Assembly: GCF_030272615.1 (NCBI RefSeq)
Contig: NC_081406.1
Coordinates: forward strand, 237,439,922-237,503,921
Source of the DNA: Cryptomeria japonica
Lineage: Eukaryota > Streptophyta > Pinopsida > Cupressales > Cupressaceae
Reading direction: 5' to 3'
Length of the DNA: 64,000 bases
A program made the translations under genes and the position numbers. Positions 43,866-57,187 of this stretch are shown here, piece by piece; the first letter of the stretch is position 1, and each line of letters starts with the position of its first letter. A model generated the notes under the pieces. The model was not told where the DNA came from. It made no database searches and saw only the letters and a program-made list of their open reading frames with translations.

Positions 43866-45704
43866 TTCTAGACTTTACATTGGTGGTTGATGACTTTTTT
43901 TATAACAAAAATTGATAAAAAGAAAAGGGTTTTTTAAGGACGTTCTCAGGTTTCCAACAATATGAGGTTTGTCTTATTTCGACTTTAATAAAGAATTATT
44001 ATTTATTTTCTAATTGAATTCAGTCAAAAGTCTTGATTGATAGACTGATTGAAAACTACTCATAACTTTCAAACCACATAACATTTTTTGAATCTGAAAC
44101 ATGCGTCACATCCTATGCTTCGTTTACTATAGGGAAAAATTAAAAAAAATTGAATTTCATAAGGTTTTGACCAAGTTAAGGTGGTCAGACGTAGGAGTTT
44201 CTGAATTTCTGAAAAGCTATAGTAAAAAATTCATAAATAATTATTTACTTTATAAAAAATTACAAAAAAATATGTGTCACATCTGGACATGAGTCTAATA
44301 CTTATATTATAAATCTTATAAAAAAATATTATGATTTGATTGTGATTAGGGTGCTTAGACATACACCTACTTCTTATCTTTTTCCTGAAAGTTTTGTACC
44401 ACTGCATTGAAATTTGAAATTTTCATCAATTAGGATTTTTTTTTTTCAAAAAACAACTAGTAGCTTAGAAACTACATTCAATTTTCTATAGATTCTCTTC
44501 TTACATATTTTAAAAATAATGTTCATAACTTATTCAATTTTTCATGTCAAGTTGCCTAACTCTGATTTTTTGAAATTTCATTGCCACCTAAGGGTTTGTT
44601 TTGGCACACCATGATCCTGCACATACCCTAAAATGATACTAATGATGCTAATGCATTCTCATTCCCAAATGTTTCCACCTATTTTGATCAAAGTGCTAGT
44701 GCTTCCCTTGTTTTCATCATCGGGCCTTGATTTGTTGAAAGTTGATACAAGCATCATGGTATAGTTAAACCATAATGGCCTAAGTATAACTTGCATGGAT
44801 TTTGATATTGCAAGATGGCACAAGCATCGAGGTATAATTGAACCAAGATGAACCAGGTGTTGCTTGTGTAAAACAGACAAGAGTTAACCTTTGTCCTATA
44901 CAAATCCGAAATATCTTTAGTGATATGTTGCCTGATCACGTCGTAAGACAAATTTGCATAGTAGAAGGCCTCACTCCGAAACAACAGACAAAGAAAACAC
45001 CACATTCCTTCCTTGCTTCTCTAGTTATTGAGACATCCTTGAGTCACTTAGGAGATATGATAAGAAAAAATTAACAACCATAAGTAAGCATGCGTGCCAT
45101 TTGAAAAGTGTTTTTGTCAAATAAAACATCTTGCAAATAGATCTTTTGTTCAGTTCAGATTCAATTCTTTGATGTCTAGCCTTCTTGCTTGGTTGTGGTT
45201 ACTGTTGGTTGTTTTGATACTTGTTGTCTTGCTACATGTTTGGTCTAATGTCTAAAACCCTCAAGGAGAAATGCGTCCAACAAGGTTAGGATTTTGCCCC
45301 TTCCTGTTGATACTACTTCGATATGGATATTTACACTGATCACCAAGCCATGGTGGGATATGGTTTAGATAATGGGTTCAGATAATCAGTGACAGTGACT
45401 ACGCTAAGTATGTCTAGGATAATACTGCATGTATAAGTGTTCTGTGTTGGCTATGGGCTCAGATCAGATGGTTAGGATACAAGTATTGATAGATAAAGGA
45501 GCTGCTCTCTCACAAGTGGCACCTGTTGCCAAGTTTACACCACTTATTTTTATTGCACTTTTTGATTTGTTTTTCATTTTTTTGTGTTTTTCTGATTTTT
45601 TTAATTTTTTAATGTCACAAAGTGCCTGTTTCATAGGTTTTCACCCTAGTGATGATTTTGATACCTTTTTTTTTTTTTTGGCTTCATCCGTGCATTGGAC
45701 AACT
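43866..45704. other. Element 3 3' noncoding region, right part
   Basis: No coding domain recognised. 44735-44880 has two diverged copies of an ACAAGCATCRWGGTATARTT segment about 80 bp apart. 45600-45660 resembles element 2 at 16660-16720 (TGTCACAAAGTGCCTGTTT, GGTTTTCACC). Confidence 0.55.
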
Positions 45705-46850
45705 CAAGTGTAGAATTTTTTTAGATGGATGTTGTTGGTTGGCTCATCAAGCACGTCCCCTTCTGAAGTTGATAATTGATATGCTCCCGATCTATAAGCT
45801 GATATGACAACGAAGGGTCCCAACCATTTGGGTTCAAATTTCCCTTTCTTTTCTCGATCTTGTTGATTTCGGGGATTTTCCTTTAGGACTAGGTCACCAA
45901 CTTTGAATGCTCATGGGATGACTTTGTGATTGTAGCTTTTTCACATTCTTTATTGATATGCCTTAAGATGATCAAAGGAACGTTGGCAAAATTCATCTAG
46001 CAGCTTGAGTTCTTGCAACCTGTTGACTCGATATTCCTCATCTGGAATGAGGCCTTTTAATGACACCTAGAGTGATGGTATTTCTACCTCAATAGGTAGG
46101 GTAGCTTCTGACCCATACACCAATGAGTATGGTGTAGCTCTTTTAGGTGTTCGGATACTCGTTTGGTAGGCCCAAAGTGCAGGATTGAGCTGGACATGCC
46201 AGTCTTTACCAACATCATTCACTGTCTTTTTGAGGATTTTCAGGATTATCTTGTTTCAAGCCTCTACTTGGCCATTCCCTTGCGGATAATAAGGTGTCTA
46301 AAAGTGATGCTTAATATGGAATCACTCACAAAGCTCTTGAACATCTTGATTTTGAAAGGTCTTCCATTATCTATGATAATGGAGCTAAGGATGTTGTACC
46401 GACAGATGAGGTAATTCAGAATGAAGGAAGTTATCTGTTTGCGAGTCACTGTAGTCAATGGAACTGCCTCAATCCATTTGGTGAAGTATTCAGTGGCCAT
46501 GATGATGAACTTGTGTCCATTCGAGGATGAAGGATGAATCTTTCCCACTAGGTTGAGTCCCCATTGACAAAAAGGCCAAGATGTAGTGAATGGTTGCAAC
46601 TCTTGCGCTGGCAGATGTATGAGGTTGCTAAGAATTTGACACTTAGGAAATTTCCTAGAAAATTGATAAGACTATTTTCTCCATTTTCGGCCAGTAATAT
46701 CCCATCTTGAAAAGTTTCTTGGCAAGAGTAGGACCACTTGAATGCATACTATAAATACCTTTGGGAAGCTCATGTAAGGTGGAGTCAGATTCATTACGAT
46801 CGAGGCATCGAAGAAGAGTACCATCAAGACCTCAGTGATAAATCATGTCA
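45705..46850 (-). pseudogene. Element 3 integrase, broken
   Basis: Zinc region TLLRCLDRNES to LFKMGYYWPKMEK (46700-46840). Core WPFCQWGLNLVGKIHPSSSNGHKFI near 46510-46575 holds the first Asp position as Asn in this copy, and SSIIIDNGRPF near 46365-46395 the second Asp. The third acidic residue is kept as Glu in GNGQVEA, followed by a stop. C-terminal EPKWLGPFVV and SGAYQL lie near 45770-45840. Multiple stops and a frameshift. Confidence 0.8.
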
Positions 46851-47079
46851 GTGGTTAAGGTGTAGCAAGCTGCTTGTCATATAAAGCTTCATTTTTGGTT
46901 ATGAGATAGGTCTAGTGGGAGGGTATTGTCTTTGAGGTAGGCATAGATATTCCCGTGTAGGGGTGAATCGGAACCATTAAGGGCACATATGACTTGGGAT
47001 TCTACATTGTCATAGGCGGGGGAAAATAATTGCTCCACCAGGAATTCATAGCGATTCTATTTATCTGGAATTTGTAGAA

Positions 47080-47611
47080 GTGAGACAATAGCGGCCATTG
47101 CATCAACAACTCTGTTGTTTAGCCTTGGAATCTGTTCAAATGTGATGTATACAAAGTATTTCTTAAAATTCTCCACCATGCGTTTGTATGCTATCAGCTT
47201 ATCATATTTCGTCTAATAGTCATCATTGATCTGATTGATAACTAATTGAGTGTCCCCATAGACTTTCAATTTTGTGATTTTCCATTCCACGACTAGTTTG
47301 ATACCTGTCACTAAAGCTTCATACTCAGCGTTATTATTGGTGAATGGAAACATCAATCTCTAGGATCACGAAATTGTGTCCCCTTTTGGAGTGACGAACA
47401 AGATGCCGACACTTGATCCATGCTATGTATAAGATCCATCAAAGTATAGGGTCCATTTCTTTGGTGCAATAGTGAGCACATCCATATCTAGAAATTCCAC
47501 CTCTAGTGGGTGTTTGTCTGGTAGAGGTGCTTCTGCCAGTTGATATGCTATTGCTTGTCCTTTGATAGCCCTTCGTTCGGTAGACTGAATGCCAAACTCA
47601 CTTAGGATCAT
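47080..47611 (-). pseudogene. Element 3 second (archaeal-type) RNase H
   Basis: KKWTLYFDGSYT (47423-47460), then after a stop a GILFVTPKGDTIS segment, FTNNNAEYEALVTGI, VYGDTQLVI and an ending VVDAMAAIVSLL. Same position and sequence type as in element 2, supporting Tat lineage. Confidence 0.8.
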
Positions 47612-47614
47612 GAC

Positions 47615-48037
47615 CTATTTTTCTAACCTCCCTATGAGAGCGGCTTTGTTGAGTAGACATTTTAGTGGGTCAATCTTTGCCACTAGCTTGATAGTATGAG
47701 CTAACATATAGTGTCTCAACTTTTGGGAAGTGAAAACTATAGCTAAGAAAGCTTTTTCTATGAAAGTGTAATTGAGTTCATATCCATTCAACATCCTGCT
47801 AATGTAATAGATGGTACTTTCATTTCCTATTGAGTCCTCTTGTGCTAGTAATGCCTCCAGTGACACTTTCATTGCTGATATGTAGAGGATGAGTGGCTTT
47901 CCCGCTATTGGTGGTACTAAAATAGGTGGATTCATGAGATATTGCTTCAGTTGATGGATTGATTCTGCACACTTGTCCTCCCATCTGAAAGGTACATTTT
48001 TATGAAGTAGATGGTTGAATGGGAGACATTTGTCCAC
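47615..48037 (-). pseudogene. Element 3 RT-linked RNase H
   Basis: An open 140-codon stretch with FRWEDKCAESIHQLKQYL, KPLILYISAMKVSLEALLAQED, YYISRMLNGYELNYTFIEKAFLA and IDPLKCLLNKAALIGRLEK. It is the uninterrupted counterpart of the site where element 2 took the 4.1-kb insertion. A stop follows GRLEK. Confidence 0.85.
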
Positions 48038-48049
48038 TAATTGAGCAAT

Positions 48050-48790
48050 GAAACTTCTGATAGATTAGAGTCTGTTTTGAAGAGATCATAGCTGACTAAT
48101 GTTCCTGGGAGGTGGAATTTCCATGATAGATTGAACCTTTGTGGGGTCCACCTCGATTCTTTTTTTTGATACAATGTAGCCCAAGAGTTTTCTGGATGTG
48201 ACTCTGAAAAACACACTTTTTAGGATTGAATCTGACATTGAATTGCTCTAGTCTTTGAAATATTTTATCGAGGATGTCCAAGTGTTCTTCTCTTGTGAAT
48301 TATTTGGCTAGAAAGTCATCCACATAATCCTCTAGAAAAGTATGCATCATGTCATGGAAGATAGTTGTCATCGCTCTTTGATAGGTTGCACTAGCATTTT
48401 TCAAGCCAAAAGTCACAACGTTCTAACAGTATGTACCCCACGGATATGTGAATGTAGTTTTTTCTTGATCTTTTGGAGCTATCTTGATTTGGTTGTATCC
48501 GTAAAAACCATCCATTAGGGATAGCACTGTGTGCCCTGTCGTTAGATCAACAATGGTGTCAATGCTTGGTAAAGGAAATTCATCCTTTAGACAAGCCTTG
48601 TTGAGATCTCTGAAGTCTATACAAATCTTGATGCTTTTATTTGGTTTAGAGATTGGCACAATGTTAGAAATCCACTCTGCATAATCAATAGGTCGGATGA
48701 ATCCTACATCAAGCAACTTCTTCAACTCTTCTTTGACCAATATGGCGACATGTGGGTTCATCTTCCTTAGTTTCTATTTGACAGGTTTAG
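48050..48790 (-). pseudogene. Element 3 reverse transcriptase, broken
   Basis: VKEELKKLLDVGFIRPIDYAE, CIDFRDLNKACLKDEFPLPSID, LMDGFYGYNQIKIA, a stop after WGTYC, FGLKNASATYQRAM, and the catalytic YVDD (48315-48326). The connection region is frameshifted (LEQFNVRFNPKKCVF then a new frame). Confidence 0.9.
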
Positions 48791-49939
48791 CTCTAGGAGC
48801 AATTGAAAAGTGATGTATGATGAGATTTGGATCTATCCCTAGCATGTCTGGATAAGACCAAGCAACGTTGATTTGCTTCTCCTTAAAGAATTTGAAAAAT
48901 TCAGGTTTTTCTTTTTCCATTAGTGATTCTCCCAGATGTATGGTTCTGGCTACTGCTTCAGTGCTGATATTTATTGATTGAGTTAGCTCAATCAAGATTG
49001 GTGCTCGGTAATGTTCAGGAAGAGTGTCAAGTCTCCCATCTTCAAGTTCCTCAAAGAGGTCTTCACCATTAGATGCATCCTTTGTTTTTACTTTTTTGTG
49101 ATCTAATACTGCCATTAGATGGTTTTCACCATTAGATCGATTGTTCATTTTGTTCATTTTGTGACTGAGAGACTTGGCACTCCCCTGATTGTAGATATCA
49201 TTATGTGATTCTCTAGTAGAGCATGTTTTTGGGTTAATAGAGCAGAGGTATTGAACAATGGCCTCATCATTTTGAAATATTGGTATATTGTGCCTAGGTT
49301 CTTCCCAGTCTATAAGGTCAAGATATGTGAGAGGTAGGGAGTCATTTGGTAGGTCAAGATCAGCTGTTGTGAGGGTCATGATAGAGATATTGTCATAGTT
49401 GTTCATAGCATGGGTGAGGTATATAACAGTCTCAATGTTTTTGATGGTACTCTCATCGATATTGCCTCTTTCGTATTGAAGTTGTTCATTCTCACTAGCC
49501 TCATAGATATGTTGTGGGCCAAATTCAAACGATCTAGAGCTTGAGCCTTGTCCCTCATAAGGAATGGGTGTGTATGCATGGATTATATCCACCTCAATAT
49601 CCTTAGTAATATCAAAACAAGTTTCCCACTCATATTTATTGGAATCTGTTTCATAATCTCTATCCGAGGTCACTCCACTAAATCTGACAAGTATGTTATA
49701 GGGAGAGAAAAGGTCACTGATAATCGATACAAGTTTGGTAGCTTGTTCTAATTTAGGGTCTGTACTTGTTTGTACTCTTTGGATTTGCTCATACACAGTT
49801 TCCCTTCTTTGAGTAGCAATCTCCTTAGGTTGTGGCTCGCATTTGGTTTCATCAGGTGCTTGTACATGACGTACTTTTTTATAAGAATCCTCATCTCTTT
49901 GGATAAAGAGTTCTTCTTGTCACTTATCATTTTCTTCAT
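48774..49939 (-). pseudogene. Element 3 linker ORF upstream of RT
   Basis: A 340-codon open stretch, acidic, with YLDLIDWEEPRHNIPIFQNDEAIV and HHFSIAPRAKPVK, parallel to element 2's 24181-24755. The part at 49748-49939 is Lys/Glu-rich. No enzyme domain recognised. Confidence 0.7.
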
Positions 49940-50096
49940 GCTCTTTTTCTTTTCTTATCTTTTTCGATGCTTGGTGTAGAACCTCTTTCCATGAGTTGTC
50001 ATTATGTGTTATCTTTTCTCTCCATTGGGGTTTTTGATGGTGATCTTTCTTTTGCACAAGTTTAACATGCTGGTCATACCCAAGTCTTGATTTCTC

Positions 50097-50375
50097 TTAT
50101 GCAAGTTGTGAATGGGGTTGTATGGGTTCTATGATGTCCTCTTGATGAATTCCAATAGGTACTTTTCCTTTATATCCCATTATTTGCATGATTCTGAACC
50201 CATTTCCATACTGTTCTGTGGGAACAACCACTTCTAGGACAACAACTCTTATTTCTTCTTCATCCTTGTATAGCCAGCTGAGGTTGTCTTTGTCGTCTGA
50301 TTCTTCAACCAGTATGCCCATCTGGATAAATTTACCATCAAACTTATTAATGGGTTGTGCTATTGATGTCTCCAT
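50097..50375 (-). pseudogene. Element 3 G-patch region
   Basis: YGNGFRIMQIMGYKGKVPIG, then IIEPIQP, matches the G-patch-like motif of element 2. Acidic residues precede it. The frame is flanked by stops. Confidence 0.7.
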
Positions 50376-50689
50376 GTGGAAGGTTGTCCGTGAGATTTTG
50401 GTGAAGTTGGTAACTTAGATAGACATAAGGGTTCAAAGCAGTATTCCGAAACCTTAGTCCTTTATCTTCATCTTTTGCTCAAAATTCATGGATAGGGACT
50501 TGAGTTTTTCTTGATGGTTGGATGATGAGGAAGCTTGGGCCTCCCTATTGTGTGGAGCTAGAACATCTTGTGTTGCCCCCATAACATTGCAGTACTAAAA
50601 GGGGTTACTATCTGTTGATATTGAAATTTCTTGTCCGTTGTAGGGGAATTTGAGACAATGATGGTACCTTGAAGGCACCGCTTGCATTT

Positions 50690-51287
50690 CATGGATCCAA
50701 GGATGATCCAATAGTATGTTGTATGTCAAGTCTATGTCCAAGACTTGGCACAATGTGTCTCTTTTCACTGGTCCTACCTAAATGCGTAGTACCACTGTTC
50801 CTTCAGATGACCTTTCTTCATCATCATACACTTTGATAGTGATCTTGTTTTTAGGTTCAATATCTTGGTCGGAGAAGCCCAATGCACAAATAAGATTTAA
50901 GGTACATATATTGAGACAATCTCCTCCATCTATTAGTACTCATTTAACCTGGTGTTTGTAGACTAGGACTTCTATATGGAGCGAGGTGTTGTGCGGATGA
51001 CTGAAGGAGACGTCATCGTGTTCTAAAAAAGATATGCTATATGGCACCATCATATGTACCACCATGGCTTGGAACCGATTGATATCCAAATCATTTGGAA
51101 CTGTTGTTTCTACAAGAGATTTCTCCAAGATATCCTTATGCTTTGGTGAAAGTTTAAGCAATTCTAGTATTGATATTTGAGTGGGTGTCCTTTGTATTTG
51201 ATTGACCAAGTTATATTGAGTCTTGGGCATAGTTGTTGCTTTAGATGTACTCCCCTTCAAGACATATTTCTGATCCCTCATTGTCAT
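50690..51287 (-). pseudogene. Element 3 aspartic protease (DGG), broken
   Basis: ISILELLKLSPKHKDILEKSL (51120-51180), a stop at 50940, then VLIDGGDCLNICTLN with the D-G-G active site, YDDEERSSEGTVVL and a later stop near 50782. Same design as element 2. Confidence 0.8.
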
Positions 51288-51374
51288 GTTTACCGATGCA
51301 TGCTCTTGTTTATCTTTGATCTTTATGACATTTATTTGATTGTCACATGCCGATATGTGATTTATGATGTTTTC

Positions 51375-53019
51375 TTATATGTGATTGATGCAGGCTCCTT
51401 TGTTGTTGTTTGACGTTGATGATCCTCCCTTATCATAATTAAGAGGAGGATTTTTGAAAGCCTCATGATCACCATTGGTTTTATGACCATCGACCATTAT
51501 GTCTCCCTTATCTATCATATCTTGAACCAGGTTTTTGAAGCTCATGCAATTGTCTGTTCTATGCTCCTTGTTTCGATGATAATCATAATAATTCAAGTCA
51601 TTCCACCATGGTGGTTTGACTTGGGATTCAAAGTTGCTGATGAATAGCAATGTGATAACCTTGTTTGCTAATAGTTCTCAAAATGTAGATTCCAAGGTTT
51701 GTCCCAATGGTGTATATGTTCTTCGGTATGGGGAAGTGGAGTGTTAGTGTTACCCCCTTGGTTTTTGTTGTTGGCTCGATAGTTGTTGTTGTTTTTGTTG
51801 TTCCCTTGGTTGGTAGTACATTGATAATTGTTAGTGCCTTTATTGGCACTTCTTTGATCATTGTTGGATGGTGTGTTACCTGATAAAGTCAGCACTGGTT
51901 GCTTAGAGTTTATATTGTTGGCATCGACTATACCATCATTAACAAATATTTTGTTTCTAGTCCAAAACTTGGACTTGTCTGAGTTGTTGTTATTATATTG
52001 ATTTCTATAGGTGTTATTTTTGATAGACTAACACCTTCCTTGGAGAACCTCAAGGTCCCTTTCTTTATGGAGACTTCCTCTACATGGATTCCATTCTTGA
52101 TCAACTTTGTAAAAGTAGGTAGACATTGTAGTTTGAGTTGATAACTCATTTCATCGTTCAAATTGTCTATGAAGATTTCCATCTTTTCCTTTTCAGGTAC
52201 ATCTCGTGGGTACCTTGAGACCATACGTCTCCATCATTATAATAACACCATAAATGTTTCATTCTTCTTTTGCTTTGTATTGAATATGTCAAGCATAGTG
52301 ATCTCATGTTGGATATTGTAGGAGTATTGTGTAATGAATTTATTCACCAACTCATCAAATGATCTAATGGGATGTGTGAGTTTTGACAACCACTCCATTG
52401 TTTTCCCTCCCAAAATTCTTGGGAATAGCCTCATCATGTATATATCATTATGAGAAAACTCCAAGCTCATAGTATAGAATTCCTTGACGTGATCACGAGG
52501 ATCACTCTTACCATCGTATTTATCATACTTTGGTATATTCGAATTTGGCAGGAAAGGTATCATGTTTAGCCTCCTATAAAAAGGGTAAGGACAAATTTCC
52601 TCCAAATAATACCTCATTGTAGACCCTTGTTGCCTATCTCACATTTGTTGTTGGAGTGCTTGGAGTTGTTATGTAATAATATCTAGGGGCACATTTCCTT
52701 CATTGGACCTTTGATGATGGGCATCCCCTTGTTCACTAATGTCATCATGATTACGGGTATTGTCTTGTTTATGGGTATGATTTTGGGTTTCATCTCCTCT
52801 TAGGTGCTCTTGATTCTAGTTATTGTATGTATACGTCCTTTCCCTTGTTCGTGACATTCTTTCATCAATATTCCTTAAATTTCCTATGTCAAAATCTTCA
52901 AGAATCCTGACTCCTTTACTAGTTAGCATGAGGAGATATTTTTGTTTATCTGCGTCTATAAGCCTTTCCATGAGTTTTTTGGAAAGTGGCATTTTCTTGA
53001 CATTGTTGGACGAGCTCAT
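51375..53019 (-). pseudogene. Element 3 gag, several breaks
   Basis: Starts near 53019 (MSSSNNVKKMPLSKKLME). Capsid at 52237-52617: ICPYPFYRRLNMIPFLP, YDKYDGKSDPRDHVKEFY, MEWLSKLTHPIRSFDELVNKF. It continues after stops with RYPRDVPEKEKMEIFIDNL (52150-52224), an Asn/Thr-rich stretch (51668-51895), and a Cys-His box relic YYDYHRNKEHRTDNCMSFK in which the first Cys is Tyr. Confidence 0.8.
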
Positions 53020-53586
53020 TGGTGATCTCTTCTTATTCCATGTTCGTATTAAAAGGATTTGACTCCATTTGACTCATACTTGATTCTGGTTGTGGATCCT
53101 TTTTTTTTTTTTTTTTTTTTTCAGATCGAGTGACAGCGGGCATCAATAGATTTCTATAGTAGTGAATTCCTCCTCTTCTAATAGGGTTCTTGGTGGATTT
53201 GGTGGCTCAGGCCGAGCCTCGTTGTAAGTGATGCAATTTTTTGGAAATAAAGTGGGATTTATCCTTCCCCCACTATTAAGACGTTGATTGAATGTTGCTT
53301 TCAGAATGTAAGCTCTACTTCTCAAAGGTTATTTGTCAAACTCATTAAATTTTCCTTGGAGATATAATTGCATATGATGCAAGAAAATGCAATGTGATGC
53401 AAAGAGTTGACGGTTGATGTAGAGAAATTTACTCCTCTTGATAATTGCCTTAGGACTAGGTTGTCTCTTCTTCAACTTAGTCTATTGATGAAGACTTCTT
53501 CTTCTCAAAATATGGGGAGTGGTCATACAAATGATCAAAGAACATTGATGCTAATGGTTGATATGGATAATTTGTTTTAAATACTC
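53020..53586 (-). other. Element 3 leader remnant
   Basis: No coding domain. A run of 22 T lies at 53100-53121. The expected primer site and 5' LTR are not found before element 5 begins at 53587. Confidence 0.5.
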
Positions 53587-54815
53587 TGCTAAAATAACTG
53601 GTGAACAACTAAGAGGGGGGGGGGGGTGAATCAATTGTTAACAGATTATAACTTTTAATCCACAATATAATCTTAAACAAATCAAGTACCGGTAAAGCAT
53701 ATACAGATACTGGTAAACAATACAACTTAACAATTAACCAGATAATCAATGCAAGGCAACCATACCACATAACACCATGATTTGTACATGGAAAACTCGG
53801 AAAGGGAAAAACCACGGTGGGAAGCCTACCCATAGTCAGACGATACTTCTTCAGAAAGTATGTTTTATAATGAGGGGCCTGCACTTGCAGGAAGGCACAC
53901 TGCCTAGAGCTTACTACTCATTACAAAATAGTCTCACTAACTAAAGAGAGGCTACAACCATCTCAAGATAAATGGACAACAACCCAATAGAGTGAACTAC
54001 TAGAAATAGAATCTACCATGCTTGATTACAATCTTGGTTAAGCTCAATATCGGAGGACTAAATCCTCTTCTGAATCCAATTCGATCACCAATGATTGGCT
54101 AACTCCTTTGCTTGAATGATATTACAATATTGGCATATTACATTCCTTGACCATGACCTTTTCACTAACCATGATACTCTACAAAGAGTTTCTACCTCTT
54201 ATTTATACAAATCCTAAGGCCTAAACCAATCAGGTCGGCCACCTAAAAGATATTACAATAAGATCATTACATAATTTCTTATTACAATGATATGCCATGT
54301 CGGCTTAAGACCAAAATAATAATAACAAATCCATAAATCATCTTGAAGCATCTCGATAACGTGTAGAGCACACGTTAGCATGATACCGGTCCATAACCTA
54401 GATAGGTGCTGGACCAATTTTGGGTCCACCACGCCAAAGAAATGTCTTCAAACAATTGAAGGATGATCAAAGAACATCTTCAACATCCTAAAATCCATGA
54501 AGAAGCTGCACCAACACCAATTATGCATCCTGTCACGATTCCTCAATGAAATCTCTATCGATAAAGCCTTAAACTAGTGTCCGTAAGGGTTTACCAGAGT
54601 GTATGATAGCATTCAATTACCAAACCAATACCAACTGACCAAAACATGCTCATGGAGCATATAACACATGAAATCAAACATACTTCACTGATCCAAACAT
54701 GTCGGAAGTGTCCAACAGATAGTCTTTTTTGCCGATAACACTAGATCTTCTATTGGTAACCAAAACCTGTCTGTCAGTAACCAATCATAACAACTAGTGT
54801 TGACATCAATGAAAA
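53587..54815 (-). repeat. Element 5 3' LTR, main part
   Basis: Low end at TGCTAAAATAACTGG (CA on the element strand), close to a run of 11-12 G (CCCCCCC...CTCTTAG on the element strand) similar to the end of element 4's LTR. The piece at 63204-63250 completes it to about 1.28 kb. Confidence 0.7.
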
Positions 54816-55695
54816 TGTTGGCATTCTACACTCAGATGAGAATTGTTGATGTTGTCATTGATGGCAACCAACTGGTAATATGGTTCACAGGTTACACCGG
54901 CAAAAAACTTCGCATACTAGCACCGACAACTACAAAAAGTTCATTCTCACCGGCACCCAGTCTACACCAACAGAAGATCTTATCGGAACCCTAGCCGACA
55001 TGGAAATTATATTGTTTTGTATTGTAATTATATTGTATAGCCAACATGATGTATTGTAAAGACTCATATATGTATGAGATCTTATAGGTCATTTTGTAAT
55101 GTAAAAAAAATATGTATGGTATGTAAGCAAAGGAAGGATATGTAATTGGGTAATTAATATGAGAGCGAATATATGTATATGCATTTTGATGTAACAATTT
55201 TGATGAGCGAATAAGAGAAGAGAAGAGCGAAGAAAGGTTTATGGCAGAGGTATTTGATAGAGCTTAAACCGGTACTGAATCCAACATTGCAAATGCTATT
55301 TTGAGCAGTACATTGTCATTGGATTTAATCATCCAATTTTGTAGTCAGTGGGACTCCTATTTTGTGATTGAGCAGTGAGCTCTAGGCTGTTGGCCTTCCT
55401 GCATGTGCATGCCCCTATTGTATCAGTAATATTTATTCATATTGGCCAATGAGTAAATATTATGGGTCACAAATTCCACCGAGGTTTTTCCCCTACTGGG
55501 TTTCCTCGCCAAAATATATGTGTTATGGTGTGCATTGATGGTTATATTGTTATTCTCTTTATTGCTTTATTGCTTGTTTACCAATACATTAATTTGGGTT
55601 GTAAAGTTGCAAACGAGTTTAAATATTTCATCTACCAGTTAGACATTGATTCATCCCCCCTCTTAGTGTCTTTGGGACTGATCAAGTATCTAACA
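54816..55695 (+). repeat. Element 4 5' LTR (880 bp)
   Basis: TGTTGGCATTCTACAC to CAAGTATCTAACA, directly before ATTGGTATCAGAGCC. It matches 60815-61512 and 63030-63203 over its whole length. Confidence 0.95.
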
Positions 55696-55712
55696 ATTGG
55701 TATCAGAGCCTA
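55696..55712 (+). other. Element 4 primer binding site (tRNA-Met)
   Basis: ATTGGTATCAGAGCC follows the LTR end. TGGTATCAGAGC is the standard plant initiator tRNA-Met primer site. Confidence 0.95.
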
Positions 55713-55766
55713 GTCCTCTATTTGCAGAAGCCTAATAGCTTGAGGAAGATTTTGAAACCGGTACTG

Positions 55767-56882
55767 ATGGAAAGCTTGAGATAACAGTTGGAAGGAGCTC
55801 TTGAAGATTTTGATGCAAAAAAATTGAAGAATATCAAACTAGAAGATGAACTCAGAACTGCTCGGGAATTTATCAAAGCACTTCAAGATAACCTAGTTAT
55901 AGAAAATAATAAGAGAAAATAATTACATGTGCAATTGCATAATCAAGATGATGAAGAAAAAGAAACTCTTAGAGATATTGCAGATAAATTAAGACAAGAG
56001 AACAGTAACATGAAGAATGAGATGGAAGATTTAACCATGAGACTATGCAAGGATATTGAAGATAGAAAGAGGAATGAGGAAGATTTGGCCAGAAGACTAA
56101 ATGAAAGATTAGATGAATCTCAAAGGCTTAGTTATGAAAATGATATGCTCAAAACTGATTTAATTCACATGCAACATGACAAAGAGGAACTTTTGAGACA
56201 AGTTAGCACTTTGGAAAGTGAGTTGGTCACTGCAAATGAATACAAAGACAAATTCAAGAAGAGTTCAGATAATCTTGATGATATGTTGAAAAGTCAGAAA
56301 CCAGATGGAGAAACAATTGGACTTGGATTTGAACATGGAGAAAGCTCAGGGGCTGCAAACAACCATGATCACAACAAATTGATAAGGCAACCAAATGCTT
56401 ATAAATTTAATGGGAAATGTTTTAATTGCAACAAATTTGGTCATAGAACAAATCAGTGTAGATTTAGGAATAATCAGAATACAAACTTACCCACCGGTCA
56501 ATGTTCCAAATGCAATAAAAATGGTCATAACTCAGACAATTGCAGAATTAATGTGAAATGCTATGTTTGTCGTAGATTTGGATATTTATCTAATCAATGT
56601 AGAACTCAAACCGGTCAAGGTTATGGAAAGGCTATTTAGAGAAACAATGTAACTTGTTATGCATGTACCAAGATTGGGCATATTGCAAAATTTTGTAGAA
56701 GCAAGACTATACTGACGAACAATAAAGGATCTAATAACAAAGGAAAAGAAAATGTGACTAAAATCAAGCAAGAATTTTCAAAACAATGGATTAGGAAGAG
56801 AGATCAGAGAAGTGATGAATCTGTCACTGCACCAGCAGAACAGGGTAATCCTGCACCGACAAAAGATTCTTCATCCAACTAA
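55767..56882 (+). pseudogene. Element 4 gag-like ORF: coiled coil and four zinc knuckles
   Basis: One frame of 371 codons with three in-frame stops (TAA near 55782 and 55920, TAG at 56637) and no frameshift. The first about 200 residues are a heptad-rich coiled coil (for example LRQENSNMKNEMEDL, LARRLNERLDESQRLSYEN). Then come four CCHC boxes: CFNCNKFGHRTNQC, CSKCNKNGHNSDNC, CYVCRRFGYLSNQC (His replaced by Tyr) and CYACTKIGHIAKFC. This resembles the C-terminal half of SIRE-type gag; the usual copia capsid part is not seen. It would bind element RNA. Confidence 0.8.
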
Positions 56883-57187
56883 GGAATAATCCTTAGGGGT
56901 AAGGCAACAAATTAAAAATCATGCATTTATCCTCGGGTTATGGTAAGAAGTTATATTTCTTCTTTACCGGCAGATATGTGGAGTTTTCACTTCACCGACG
57001 AAGCATTTATTGCGGTTGTAAGTCAAAATTTTGGTTATAAAGGCATTGTAACCTCTCATTTCAATTCACCAAGCATCCAAGAATTCAAAGAGAGAAAAAT
57101 TGAGCAAAGGCATTCTAAAAGTGAAGCAACAAAGGTATTTTCAGGGCATTCAAGGATTTCACAGTTAAAAGGTATTTATCTTTCGTA

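Larger units (their letters stand above)
32899..53586 (-). mobile_element. Element 3: second Tat-type Ty3/gypsy retrotransposon
   Basis: Same domain plan and strand as element 2 with diverged proteins: gag 51375-53019, protease about 50700-51287, G-patch 50097-50375, RT 48050-48790, RNase H 47615-48037, second RNase H 47080-47460, integrase 45705-46850, then 3' noncoding DNA and 3' LTR 32899-34405. No PMD ORF was found here. Instead the 3' region holds tandem repeats and the foldback-like structure 35575-43865. Its 5' LTR is not in the window, being displaced by element 5. Confidence 0.85.

Noticed and set aside
53100..53121. 22-T run as the tail of a LINE or SINE on the minus strand
   Set aside because: No retroposon body, RT or target duplication next to it; it sits in the degenerate leader of element 3.
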